From: Lysobacterales bacterium
Lineage (GTDB): Bacteria > Pseudomonadota > Gammaproteobacteria > Xanthomonadales > SZUA-36
Assembly: GCA_026193295.1 (NCBI GenBank)
Contig: JAPHSB010000061.1
Coordinates: forward strand, 1 to 12,802
Length of the DNA stretch: 12,802 nt
Direction of reading: 5' to 3'
This document shows, piece after piece, positions 1 through 7,144 of the stretch. How positions within the stretch are numbered: the first letter of the stretch is position 1; each line of letters begins with the position of its first letter. The notes under the pieces were generated by a model that did no database searches, was not told where the DNA came from, and worked only from the letters and a program-made list of their open reading frames with translations. The position numbers and the translations under genes were made by a program.

Positions 1-239
1 AATTCGACCTCTTCGACGCTTCTGCCCGCCTCGCCCTGGATATGCACCTCGGCGCGGTCCCACGTCTCGATCTCGACGGTACCGGCAACATTCTCAACGG
101 CGACCAGCCCATCCGCCGGCATTGCCAGCGTCTTGTCTATGTCTTCACCGCACACCGCGGCACCCGGCACCGACAAAGCGAATATGCCAAGCAGGGTGGG
201 CAGGGCCCGGGGCAGGCCAAAATTGATACGAGTCATCAT
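1..239 (-). CDS. Exported DUF4097-like protein, 3' end outside window
   Basis: Partial gene: the N-terminal 79 residues are visible and the frame is open to the left edge. The start has a basic n-region (MMTRINFGLPR), a hydrophobic stretch (about residues 12-25) and a small-residue region, so it looks like a signal peptide for export. The mature part contains VAVENVAGTVEIETWDRAEV, the 'v.n..G.v.v.tWd...V' beta-strand pattern of DUF4097/adhesin-like beta-solenoid proteins. The ATG at 237-239 overlaps the TGA of the upstream putative anti-sigma gene (ATGA) and has AGGAG eight bases upstream; a second ATG follows at once. As the third gene of the ECF operon it is probably a cell-envelope target or accessory of that sigma system. 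The biochemical function is unknown. The family call is moderate; the export signal is clear. Confidence 0.7.
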   Translation of the reverse strand, partial: MMTRINFGLPRALPTLLGIFALSVPGAAVCGEDIDKTLAMPADGLVAVENVAGTVEIETWDRAEVHIQGEAGRSVEEVE

Positions 240-817
240 GTCGTCAGTCTCCTGTTATTTTGGTCGAGCAAGGCAAGCTGCTGCAAAAAGTCGAGTTGCC
301 GTGCCCGTAATGCGAGCATTCGGTCATTCAAAAACGGGTCGCGCGGATTGGCTGCCAGCGCTGCCGCCAGCTCGTTTTCAGCTGCCCGCAGATCGGCCCA
401 CCCGGTCTCGATCGTTTCAATGGTTCGTGGCGAGAGGTTCGGCCGAGCCAGGCCCACGGCAATGAACTCGCGAAAGGCGGCCCGGTATTCCACCTCGCTG
501 CCAACGAGGCTCGCTGTCAGGCGGTACACCGGGGGCTCGGCGCGTTCGTTGACCAGCGTAACCGGGTTGGCGGGCAGCGACGATGGCGACTCGCCCAAAC
601 GCGGTCCCAGCAGCAGTCCGAAAAGCAGCGCCAACGCGACAGATGCGGCAGCGGCGTACACTACCCAGCCTTCGAAGGGCCAGCGTCCCCGCTGCGGCTC
701 GCGCGTCTCGGCGATACGCAGGGAAATCGCTGCCCAGGGATCGTTTTGTGGCTGAATTTCGCGCGGCAACTCCGCTATGCGGCGCAACAATTCCTGCTCT
801 TCCAAGCGCTGTTTCAT
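236..817 (-). CDS. Putative membrane-anchored anti-sigma factor
   Basis: 193 residues. The first 48 residues are charged and presumably cytoplasmic. One hydrophobic segment follows at about residues 50-71 (WVVYAAAASVALALLFGLLL), then a proline-rich linker and a C-terminal part (about 110-190) that looks mainly alpha-helical. This single-pass layout, directly after an ECF sigma gene and with an ATGA start/stop overlap, is the usual arrangement of an anti-sigma factor that holds sigma at the inner membrane. No HxxxCxxC zinc motif of the ZAS class is visible, so it would be a non-zinc anti-sigma. The role is inferred from position and topology, not from a recognised domain. The C-terminal part could be a periplasmic sensor; heavy-metal or periplasmic-stress sensing are possible analogies. 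The next gene also starts by ATGA overlap, so the three proteins are probably made in linked amounts. Confidence 0.7.
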   Translation of the reverse strand: MKQRLEEQELLRRIAELPREIQPQNDPWAAISLRIAETREPQRGRWPFEGWVVYAAAASVALALLFGLLLGPRLGESPSSLPANPVTLVNERAEPPVYRLTASLVGSEVEYRAAFREFIAVGLARPNLSPRTIETIETGWADLRAAENELAAALAANPRDPFLNDRMLALRARQLDFLQQLALLDQNNRRLTT

Positions 818-1374
818 TTCTCCAGGTCCTCCCGAACCAACCGGCGTGCCCGATGCAGCTGGGCTTTCGAGGAGCCGACCGCCATGCCGGTCAACTCCGC
901 GATCTCGGCATGGCTGTAGCCTTCGATATCGTATAAGACCAGCACCGCGCGGGCCCGCTCGGGAAGCCCGGCGATTGCCGCCTCCAGGTCCAACTGCTCC
1001 ATGGCGCGCACATCCCGCTCCCCGCGTGCCGACCGTTCCACAGCGCCTTCGAGGGCCGTTTCCCGCTCCAGCCGACGGACCCTCGTACGCCGGTCGGTCA
1101 GGGCCACGTTAACCGAGAGCCGATGCAGCCAGGTACCGAAGCGGCTTTCGCCCCGGAAACTGTCGAGCTTCTGCCAGGCACGCACAAAAGCCTCCTGCAA
1201 CAAATCTTCCGCCAGGGCGGCGTCGCCACCTGCCAGTCGCCACAACAGGCCATAGACATGGTCGCGGTGGCGCCGGTAAAGCTCCTCGAAAGCAGCGCGA
1301 TCACCGTCACTGGCGCATTGCACCAGTCCGGCATCGTCATCGTGATGCGCAGAATCCACTGACCACGATGTCAA
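814..1374 (-). CDS. ECF-family RNA polymerase sigma factor
   Basis: 186 residues, a usual ECF sigma length. Region 2 lies at about residues 25-93 and includes LAEDLLQEAFVRAWQKLDSF and SRFGTWLHRLSVNVAL, the core-binding and -10-recognition helices of RpoE-like sigmas. Region 4 lies at about 128-182 and includes LPERARAVLVLYDIEGYSH and the helix-turn-helix AEIAELTGMAVGSSKAQLHR for the -35 element. The factor redirects RNA polymerase to a small envelope or stress regulon and is probably restrained by the next gene's product. The start is TTG at 1372-1374. It is chosen because a strong GGGAGGAG (1381-1388) lies six bases upstream and the nearby GTG runs straight into a stop. The gene ends in ATGA with the putative anti-sigma gene. 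I see no autoregulatory ECF promoter that I can call. It resembles RpoE-type sigmas, but the sequence alone does not justify the symbol rpoE. Confidence 0.93.
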   Translation of the reverse strand: MTSWSVDSAHHDDDAGLVQCASDGDRAAFEELYRRHRDHVYGLLWRLAGGDAALAEDLLQEAFVRAWQKLDSFRGESRFGTWLHRLSVNVALTDRRTRVRRLERETALEGAVERSARGERDVRAMEQLDLEAAIAGLPERARAVLVLYDIEGYSHAEIAELTGMAVGSSKAQLHRARRLVREDLEK

Positions 1375-1380
1375 TGCACG

Positions 1381-1388
1381 CTCCTCCC
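1381..1388 (-). promoter_or_regulatory. Strong ribosome binding site fixing a TTG start
   Basis: On the minus strand GGGAGGAG is followed by six bases and then TTG (1372-1374), the proposed start of the ECF sigma gene. No ATG or GTG in this frame lies at a usable distance. The pairing of a near-ideal Shine-Dalgarno with a weak start codon decides the N-terminus. Confidence 0.7.
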
Positions 1389-1477
1389 ATGTACCTTTGA
1401 TGGAAACCTACGGCAAAGGGTTTAAATGCCGCCAGACAAGAGAATAGCGGAATTGCAGCATCGACTCCCGGATATGC

Positions 1478-1525
1478 AGAGGGTGGGGGCACCCGACCAG
1501 GCCTGGCCGGGTACCCCCACCCTCT
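1478..1525 (-). terminator. 48-bp hairpin between pckG and the sigma operon
   Basis: Arms 1478-1501 and 1502-1525 are reverse complements over 24 positions with only two exceptions (1490/1513 and 1496/1507). In a minus-strand RNA both exceptions become G-U wobbles, giving an uninterrupted stem; in a plus-strand RNA they would be A-C mismatches. This suggests selection on the transcript that leaves pckG, whose stop is at 1563. There is no U-run after the stem in that direction; the short T-rich stretch TTTGTT lies on the other side. It may therefore act as a 3'-end-protecting or processing hairpin, or as an atypical terminator. Confidence 0.65.
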
Positions 1526-1562
1526 TTGTTGCCGCCAATCAGTGCGTCGGCATTGCTGAATC

Positions 1563-3308
1563 TCAGGCCTGATCGAGCGCTTCGGCCACCCTCTGCCGCT
1601 CAGCCTCGAGCACGGCGGGCCTGCGGGCACCGTAACTGGCCAGGTACTCGCCGATATCTGCAATCTCTGCCTTCCAGGCCTCGACGTCTACATCCAGCAG
1701 GGCGGCCATGGTCGCCGGCGGCACGTGGATACCTTCCAGCCGCAGATCCCCGGGCAAGGGCAGCCTGCCGATCGGCGTTTCGGCGCAGGCTACCTCGCCC
1801 TTGCAGCGCCGCACGACCCACTCCAGTACACGCATGTTTTCGCCAAACCCCGGCCACATGAAGTGATGCTTATCGTCCTTGCGGAACCAGTTGACGTGAA
1901 AGATTTTGGGTAGCTTGTCGGAGGCGTCGGCAAAGCTCAGCCAATGCGCCCAGTAATCGGCGAAGTTATAGCCGCAGAACGGCTTCATCGCCATCGGGTC
2001 GCGCCGCACCACGCCCACCGTGTCGATGTTGGCGGCAGTGGTTTCCGAAGCCATCGACGCGCCCATCAGTACCCCGTGGGCCCAGGACTCGCTTTCCATC
2101 ACCAGCGGCACCAGCCGCGCCCGGCGCCCGCCAAAAATGATGGCGGAGATTGGCACGCCTTCCGCCGCTTCGGCTTTGTCGGAATAGGAGGGGCATTGTG
2201 ACATGCGGACCGTGAAGCGCGAGTTGGGATGCGCGGCAGGCCCATTGACCACCTCATAGGGTTCGCCCTTCCAGTCTTCCGCCGGTTCCCGGCCGTCCAG
2301 GCCTTCCCACCACGGCTGTCTGTCAGCAGTCATCGCAACGTTGGTGAAGATCGCATCATGATCCAGCATGGCCAGGGCGTTCGGGTTGGTTTTCCTGGCC
2401 GTGCCGGGCGCGACGCCAAAAAAGCCCGCCTCGGGATTGATCGCCCACATGCGGCCATCATCGCCGATGCGCATCCAGCAGATATCGTCACCCAGTGTCC
2501 AGACTTTCCACCCCTGGTACGCCTGCGGCGGAATCATCATGGCCAGGTTGGTCTTGCCGCAGGCCGACGGAAAAGCCGCAGCGACATAATGCACCTCGCC
2601 CTCCGGGCTTTCCAGCCCAACGACCAGCATGTGCTCCGCCAGCCAACCCTCGGTTCGCGCCTGGTGGCTGGCGATACGCAAAGCGTGGCACTTTTTGCCC
2701 AGCAGCGCGTTGCCACCGTAACCGGAACCAAAGCTCTGAATCTCGAGGTCTTCGGGATAATGCATGATGAATCGACGTTCGGGGTCCAGCTCACCAATGG
2801 AGTGCAATCCCTTGATAAACTTCCCTTCCCGCTCGATTCGCCGCAAAGCCGGGTCGCCCATGCGCGTCATCATGTTCATGTTGACCACCACGTAGGCACT
2901 GTCCGTGATCTCGACCCCGCAACGCGACAGCGGTGAATCGATCGGCCCCATGCAGTAGGGAATCACGTACATCGTGCGCCCCTTCATGCAACCGCGAAAC
3001 AGCTCCTTCATCTTGGCTCGGGCTTCAGCCGGCGCCATCCAGTTGTTGTTCGGGCCGGCGTCATCGGCGTTCGAGGTGCAGACGAAGGTCAGGTGTTCGA
3101 CGCGCGCGACGTCGGAAGGATCCGACCGGTGAAGGTAGCAGCCCGGATGAGTATCCTGGTTGAGTTCGATGAAGCCGCCATCGGCCAGCAGCTTATCGGT
3201 GAGTTCGCGGTACTCCTCCGCCGATCCGTTGCACCAATAAACCTCGTCGGGCTGGGTCAGTTCGGCTACCTGGTCGATCCACGCTTGCAATTCCTGGTGA
3301 GTGGTCAC
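1563..3308 (-). CDS. pckG: Phosphoenolpyruvate carboxykinase (GTP)
   Basis: Cytosolic enzyme converting oxaloacetate + GTP to phosphoenolpyruvate + GDP + CO2, the first committed step of gluconeogenesis from TCA intermediates. The 581-residue length is close to the roughly 600 of the family. Visible landmarks are the P-loop FPSACGKTN (about 246-254) with the reactive cysteine typical of GTP-PEPCKs, the metal/nucleotide motif LGDDICWM (about 272-279), ARKTNPNAL (about 304-312), and NWFRKDD with FMWPGFGENMRVLEW near residues 473-497. These are GTP-type, not ATP-type, signatures. The start is GTG at 3306-3308, preceded by GAGG at a suitable distance. It is monocistronic by position: a promoter lies upstream and a long hairpin downstream. 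It would be expected to be needed together with the neighbouring fadE on fatty acids, but shared regulation is only an inference. Confidence 0.97.
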   Translation of the reverse strand: MTTHQELQAWIDQVAELTQPDEVYWCNGSAEEYRELTDKLLADGGFIELNQDTHPGCYLHRSDPSDVARVEHLTFVCTSNADDAGPNNNWMAPAEARAKMKELFRGCMKGRTMYVIPYCMGPIDSPLSRCGVEITDSAYVVVNMNMMTRMGDPALRRIEREGKFIKGLHSIGELDPERRFIMHYPEDLEIQSFGSGYGGNALLGKKCHALRIASHQARTEGWLAEHMLVVGLESPEGEVHYVAAAFPSACGKTNLAMMIPPQAYQGWKVWTLGDDICWMRIGDDGRMWAINPEAGFFGVAPGTARKTNPNALAMLDHDAIFTNVAMTADRQPWWEGLDGREPAEDWKGEPYEVVNGPAAHPNSRFTVRMSQCPSYSDKAEAAEGVPISAIIFGGRRARLVPLVMESESWAHGVLMGASMASETTAANIDTVGVVRRDPMAMKPFCGYNFADYWAHWLSFADASDKLPKIFHVNWFRKDDKHHFMWPGFGENMRVLEWVVRRCKGEVACAETPIGRLPLPGDLRLEGIHVPPATMAALLDVDVEAWKAEIADIGEYLASYGARRPAVLEAERQRVAEALDQA

Positions 3309-3364
3309 GCTGCTACCTCGCTTTTCGTTGCCCTTGCGGCGGGCCGGTTCTCAATGGTTTCTGA

Positions 3365-3393
3365 AAAATACGGCGTCAGGGGTGTCGATTCAA
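3365..3393 (-). promoter_or_regulatory. Probable sigma70 promoter of pckG
   Basis: On the minus strand TTGAAT (3388-3393) and TATTTT (3365-3370) are separated by exactly 17 bases. Each hexamer matches the consensus at four of six positions. Transcription would start near 3358, giving a leader of about 50 bases before the GTG of pckG. No operator palindrome is evident here. Confidence 0.45.
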
Positions 3394-3452
3394 TGAGCGA
3401 GGTCAGTCCGCTGCGAGATTAACCCGACGAAATCGTCCTGCCCCGGGCGGCC

Positions 3453-4037
3453 TCAAGCGGGAATCAGCGTGTTGATGACGTGCTCGATATAATCGTCGAA
3501 GTCACCGCTGCTCAGGTTTGGGGTCTGGTGCTGCCGCTGCAGCTGCAGGAAGCCGAGATAGACTGAATACGTAAGGCGCGCCTGGTTGCGTGCTCTGACA
3601 GGATCCAGGCCGAGTTCTTCAAACGCGGCGGCCAGATGCTGCATGCGACGCTCCGCCACCCGTTCCAGCACCGGCTCCACCTGCGGGTGGCCCGCGGCGG
3701 CACACAGTTCACTGTAAACCTCGTGCGTCAGCTTCTCACGGGGTACTCGCCGAAAAAAGGAAACAAGGCGGTCGCGGGGATGGTCGATCTCTCCAAGCGA
3801 CCTGTTGAGGTTTCGACTGTCGTGCTCTTCCCAGCGCCGCAGGGCGTTCTCGAGTAGCGCCTCGCGGCCGGTGAAGTGCCAGTAGAAACTGCCCTTGGTG
3901 ACGCCCATCCGGCGCGCCAGTGGCTCAACGGCCAGTGCCTGCACGCCGTGTTCGGCAACCAACGCCAAGGCCTCGCGTTCCCAATCCGCGGCCGAGAGCG
4001 TAACTCTTTCCTGTTTTTTCAATGGCTTGGCGTTCAA
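3453..4037 (-). CDS. TetR-family transcriptional regulator, probable FadE regulator
   Basis: 194 residues. The N-terminal DNA-binding domain shows the TetR pattern: ALALVAEHGVQALAVEPLAR, then the helix-turn-helix MGVTKGSFYWHFTGREALL (about residues 44-62). The rest, about 70-190, is a helical ligand-binding and dimerisation domain that is poorly conserved in this family, so the ligand cannot be read; a fatty acyl-CoA is the natural guess from the divergent fadE. The start is TTG at 4035-4037 with AGGA seven bases upstream; no ATG is available nearby, so the N-terminus is moderately certain. The 143-bp intergenic region with fadE holds a 28-bp palindrome that is a strong operator candidate, and a weak promoter for this gene (TTTACC-N17-TATGGT, 4137-4165) would be centred on it. 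That would also give autoregulation. It is not obviously PsrA or FadR. Confidence 0.9.
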   Translation of the reverse strand: MNAKPLKKQERVTLSAADWEREALALVAEHGVQALAVEPLARRMGVTKGSFYWHFTGREALLENALRRWEEHDSRNLNRSLGEIDHPRDRLVSFFRRVPREKLTHEVYSELCAAAGHPQVEPVLERVAERRMQHLAAAFEELGLDPVRARNQARLTYSVYLGFLQLQRQHQTPNLSSGDFDDYIEHVINTLIPA

Positions 4038-4115
4038 TTTCTTGTCCTGCCAGAGTAGCCCGGTGAGTCACTGCCGCTCCGGTCGCAGCAGTTTACCGCG
4101 TTTTCCGGAGAGCTG

Positions 4116-4144
4116 TTGACTTGCGTTCTGAGCATCACCATACT
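4116..4144 (+). promoter_or_regulatory. Probable fadE promoter
   Basis: TTGACT (4116-4121) and CATACT (4139-4144) are separated by 17 bases, matching the -35 element at five and the -10 element at four of six positions. Transcription would start near 4151, leaving about 30 bases before the ATG at 4181. The -10 hexamer lies inside the left arm of the 28-bp palindrome, so a bound repressor would block polymerase. Confidence 0.6.
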
Positions 4145-4160
4145 CTAGCGTATGGTGATG
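4133..4160. promoter_or_regulatory. 28-bp palindromic operator candidate (TetR/fadE)
   Basis: CATCACCATAC (4133-4143) and GTATGGTGATG (4150-4160) are perfect 11-bp inverted repeats around TCTAGC, whose inner CTAG is itself symmetric. Only one base pair of the 28-bp dyad (4144/4149) fails. Its length, its place between a tetR gene and its divergent neighbour, and its overlap with the -10 and start region of the fadE promoter are what is expected of a TetR-family operator. It does not resemble the AAAC-GTTT type of PsrA box. Confidence 0.75.
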
Positions 4161-4168
4161 GTAAATAT

Positions 4169-4173
4169 GGGAG
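4169..4173 (+). promoter_or_regulatory. Ribosome binding site deciding the fadE start
   Basis: GGGAG is followed by seven bases and ATG (4181). The frame is open upstream to a TTG at 4121, but that codon lies within the -35 region of the likely promoter and so cannot be in the mRNA. Confidence 0.7.
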
Positions 4174-4180
4174 TATTTTC

Positions 4181-6649
4181 ATGGTCTGGCTATTGTTGTT
4201 GACACTTCTCGGAATCTCGCTGGTCTGCGCCTTCTACGGCACCAGTCTGCTGATCTGGACCGGCGCAATGGCTGCGGGAATCGTAATTTTCGCAGCGACC
4301 GGTACGTTGCCACTACTGGGCCTGGTGACTATAGCGTTGCTTTTTGCGGCCGTCGTCGTACCCCTCAACGTCAAGGCCTGGCGCCAGCAATTCATCAGCG
4401 GCCCATTCCTGAGCCAGTTCCGGCGCATGTTGCCCGAGATCTCGGAGACCGAGCAGGTCGCCCTGGATGCCGGCACGGTGGGCTGGGAAGGCGAACTCTT
4501 CGCCGGCCACCCGAACTGGAACCTCCTGAAAAAGCAGCCCTACCTGGAGCTGACGGTGGAGGAACAGGCCTTCCTGGATGGACCGGTCCAGAAACTGTGC
4601 GACATGCTGGACAATTGGCAGATCACCCACCGGGACGCTGATCTGAGCCCGGAAACCTGGGAGTTCCTCAAGAAAAACCGCTTCTTTGGAATGATCATCC
4701 CCAAGCAATACGGCGGCCTCGGCTTTTCCGCGATGGCGCACCGTGCGGTTCTGCAAAAAATCTCGTCGGTTTGTGCCGTGGCCGGATCTACCGTTGCAGT
4801 ACCCAACTCTCTCGGCCCCGGTGAGTTGCTGCTGCATTACGGTACCGAGGAGCAGAAGAACCATTACCTGCCGCGCCTGGCCCGCGGCGAAGAAATCCCC
4901 TGTTTTGGCCTGACCGGCCCCACTGCCGGCTCCGACGCGACTTCGATCCCAGACTACGGCATCGTCTGCAAAGCAGAATACAAGGGTAAAGACGTCGTCG
5001 GGATCCGCCTCAATTTCGATAAGCGCTACATCACGCTGGCCCCGGTGGCCACGCTGATCGGCATCGCGTTCAGGATGTACGATCCCGACGGCCTGGTAGG
5101 CGATAAAGAAGATCTCGGCATTAGCCTGGCGCTGATCCCAAGCGGGACCAAGGGCTTGGAGATCGGCCGTCGCCACATGCCGTTGAACCTGCCGTTCCAG
5201 AATGGCCCCATCCTGGGCAAGGACGTCTTCGTTCCGCTGGATGCGCTGATCGGCGGTATCGATATGGCGGGGCAGGGTTGGCGGATGCTGGTCGAGTGCC
5301 TGTCGGTCGGCCGTGCCATTTCGCTACCCGCGACCTCCACCGGCGGCACCAAGATGGGCGCGCTGGCAACCGGCGCTTACGCCCGAATCCGTAAGCAATT
5401 CAATATGCCGATCGGCCGCTTTGAAGGTGTTGAAGCAGCCCTGGCGCGCATCGCCGCCAACGCCTATGCGACCTCGGCCCTGTCACGTATGACCGCCACG
5501 GCTGTCGATATCGGCGAAAAGCCCGCCGTCACTTCGGCCATCGCCAAGTACCACACCACTGAAATGGCCCGTGAAGTGATCAAGGACGCCATGGACGTGC
5601 ACGGGGGCAAAGGCGTGATCCTGGGACCGCGTAACTACCTGGGCCGCGGCTGGGAAGGCATTCCGGTATCGATCACGGTCGAGGGCGCCAACATCTTGAC
5701 GCGCAATCTGATGATCTTCGGGCAGGGTGCGATCCGCTGCCATCCCTTCGTATTGAAGGAAATGCAGGCAGCGAGGATCGCCGACGCGCGGGAGCGGCTG
5801 GAGAGTTTCGACGCGTTGCTGTTCGCCCATGTCGGTTACTCGATCCGCAACGCGGTCCGCAGCCTGTTTCTCGGACTGAGCTTCGGCAAGTTCACGATGG
5901 TCCCGCACGACCGCAAAACGGCCAAGTATTACCAGAAGCTGTCCCGTTACTCAGCCTCCCTGGCCTTCGTGTCCGATGTCGCCATGCTGACCCTGGGCGG
6001 CAAGCTCAAACAGAAGGAACATATCTCGGCCCGCCTCGGCGACGTACTCAGCCACCTGTACATCTGCTCGGCCATGCTGAAGCGCTTTGAGTCCCAGGGT
6101 CGCCCGGCCGCTGACCAGGCTATCCTGGCCTGGGCCTTCCACAATGCGATCCACCAAATCCAGTTGGCATTGCGCCTGGTAGTGGACAATTTCCCAAATC
6201 GCTACCTGCGCACGGTCTTGCGTTTCGTGGTCTTCCCATTCGGACGCCGGGAAAAGGCGCCGGGAGACCGCCTGACCCACAAGGTCGCCCAATTGCTGCT
6301 GGTGCCGTCCGACACGCGCGACCGCCTGACCCAGGGCGTTTACAGATCCGACACGTCGAACCACCCGATCTGCTTCATGGAACGCGCGCTGCCGCAAGTC
6401 ATCCAGGCCGAGCCTTTGGAGCGCAGGTTATTGAAAGCCCTGAAGCAGGGCGACATCAAGGGCATCACCTGGGAAGAGCAGGTCCGCAACGCGATCGAGA
6501 CACACGTCCTGAGCAAGGAAGAAGCGGACATCCTGGCGCGGGTCCGGAAACTGGTAGCCGAGATCATCGCCGTGGACGACTTCGACGCCGAAGAGCTGCG
6601 GCTCGGCAAGCAGACGGGAACCCGCCTCGACACTCAGCACGCCGCCTGA
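4181..6649 (+). CDS. fadE: Acyl-CoA dehydrogenase FadE
   Basis: FAD-dependent acyl-CoA dehydrogenase, first step of beta-oxidation: acyl-CoA to trans-2-enoyl-CoA. With the ATG at 4181 it has 822 residues, close to the 814 of E. coli FadE and far longer than ordinary acyl-CoA dehydrogenases (about 380). The N-terminus is hydrophobic (about residues 2-16, 22-39 and 43-62), so the enzyme is probably attached to the inner membrane. The dehydrogenase core includes MIIPKQYGGLGFSAMAH (171-187), GLTGPTAGSDATSIPD (243-258), GWRMLVECLSVGRAISLP (366-383), MDVHGGKGVILGP (471-483) and ITVEGANILTRNLMIFGQG (498-516), where E501 is the likely catalytic base. The rest, about 520-822, is the FadE-specific C-terminal extension (DUF1974). 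The TSPEAGSDA-type motif reads TGPTAGSDA here, a small variation. The gene is monocistronic, divergent from tetR, and probably repressed through the palindrome over its promoter. Confidence 0.97.
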   Translation: MVWLLLLTLLGISLVCAFYGTSLLIWTGAMAAGIVIFAATGTLPLLGLVTIALLFAAVVVPLNVKAWRQQFISGPFLSQFRRMLPEISETEQVALDAGTVGWEGELFAGHPNWNLLKKQPYLELTVEEQAFLDGPVQKLCDMLDNWQITHRDADLSPETWEFLKKNRFFGMIIPKQYGGLGFSAMAHRAVLQKISSVCAVAGSTVAVPNSLGPGELLLHYGTEEQKNHYLPRLARGEEIPCFGLTGPTAGSDATSIPDYGIVCKAEYKGKDVVGIRLNFDKRYITLAPVATLIGIAFRMYDPDGLVGDKEDLGISLALIPSGTKGLEIGRRHMPLNLPFQNGPILGKDVFVPLDALIGGIDMAGQGWRMLVECLSVGRAISLPATSTGGTKMGALATGAYARIRKQFNMPIGRFEGVEAALARIAANAYATSALSRMTATAVDIGEKPAVTSAIAKYHTTEMAREVIKDAMDVHGGKGVILGPRNYLGRGWEGIPVSITVEGANILTRNLMIFGQGAIRCHPFVLKEMQAARIADARERLESFDALLFAHVGYSIRNAVRSLFLGLSFGKFTMVPHDRKTAKYYQKLSRYSASLAFVSDVAMLTLGGKLKQKEHISARLGDVLSHLYICSAMLKRFESQGRPAADQAILAWAFHNAIHQIQLALRLVVDNFPNRYLRTVLRFVVFPFGRREKAPGDRLTHKVAQLLLVPSDTRDRLTQGVYRSDTSNHPICFMERALPQVIQAEPLERRLLKALKQGDIKGITWEEQVRNAIETHVLSKEEADILARVRKLVAEIIAVDDFDAEELRLGKQTGTRLDTQHAA

Positions 6650-6655
6650 TCCGTT

Positions 6656-6683
6656 TATCCGCGGCCGACACTCGCCGCGGATA
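6656..6683. terminator. Hairpin between convergent fadE and ygbA
   Basis: TATCCGCGGC (6656-6665) and GCCGCGGATA (6674-6683) form a 10-bp perfect stem with an 8-base loop, seven bases after the fadE stop. Neither side has a real T-run, so intrinsic termination is uncertain, but the position between two convergent genes fits a bidirectional stop or a 3'-end-stabilising structure. Confidence 0.45.
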
Positions 6684-6754
6684 TCCTGGCGCCGCAGAGG
6701 CTCAGGCCTGGTAATCTGCCAGCCAACGAGCCTCCTGTGGCTCCTGGGGCCGGC

Positions 6755-7138
6755 TCAGTCCCTGTCCCCGGCGGCCGCTTGCCGCCGTTTTGCCTCGCGC
6801 AGGGTCAGCGGATGCGGCGCCTTGCGCAGTTTGTCGAGCAGGTGATTGATGGCCCGGAACGGGTGACGCCAGGTCATGCGCGGCCCGGCGAAGCGCATGA
6901 TGACGCGGGCCTGCTCGCGCTGAGCCGGTTTGTAGCAATGGATGGGGCAATTGGCACAGGTCGGCTTGTCCGGGCCGTAGGGGCATTTCTCGAGCCGCTT
7001 TTCGGCGTACTGCATGAGGTTTTCGCAGTCGTCGCACAGACCGCTGTCGGCGTGCGGATGATGATGACCGCAATAGATGCGCGCCATGCAGCGGAATGTG
7101 TCCTGCTCGCGTTTCAATCGGCCAGTCAGCTTGCTCAT
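6755..7138 (-). CDS. ygbA: YgbA-family nitrosative-stress protein
   Basis: 127 residues, similar in size to E. coli YgbA and matching the 'nitrous oxide-stimulated promoter' family (PF11756) in the pattern GRLKREQDTFRCMARIYCGH, LCDDCENLMQYAEKRLEKC, PTCANCPIHCYKPAQRE and VMRFAGPRM-like segments. Eight cysteines (17, 23, 35, 38, 52, 61, 64, 68) and the HHH at 25-27 could bind iron-sulfur or metal, but this is inference. Family members are linked to NO-responsive regulators in enterobacteria; the biochemical role is poorly known. The ATG at 7136-7138 is chosen because the family begins here. A longer frame to a TTG at 7186 would run through an FNR-type box. No Shine-Dalgarno precedes the ATG; see the promoter entry and the leaderless-mRNA finding. 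It lies downstream of sufT on the same strand with its own promoter signal, in an iron/Fe-S neighbourhood. Confidence 0.88.
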   Translation of the reverse strand: MSKLTGRLKREQDTFRCMARIYCGHHHPHADSGLCDDCENLMQYAEKRLEKCPYGPDKPTCANCPIHCYKPAQREQARVIMRFAGPRMTWRHPFRAINHLLDKLRKAPHPLTLREAKRRQAAAGDRD

Positions 7139-7144
7139 GGCGCC

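Noticed and set aside
42..755. 237-codon plus-strand frame opposite the putative anti-sigma gene
   Set aside because: The minus-strand operon has ATGA couplings, a signal peptide and a membrane segment; the plus frame is serine/arginine-rich noise.
2229..2936. Plus-strand open frame (235 codons) opposite pckG
   Set aside because: Antisense to the conserved PEPCK core with no family signature or supporting start site.
3394..3452. Terminator after tetR
   Set aside because: Only a 5-bp GACGA/TCGTC dyad with a two-base loop was found and no T-run, too little to call.
4121..4180. 20-residue N-terminal extension of FadE from a TTG at 4121
   Set aside because: It would be encoded by the promoter and the palindrome; the ATG at 4181 has a good Shine-Dalgarno and gives the usual FadE N-terminus.
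4313..5176. Long minus-strand open frame (287 codons) opposite fadE
   Set aside because: It lies wholly antisense to a clear FadE domain, has low-complexity, Q/G/R-rich composition and no recognisable motif; it results from high GC and codon bias.
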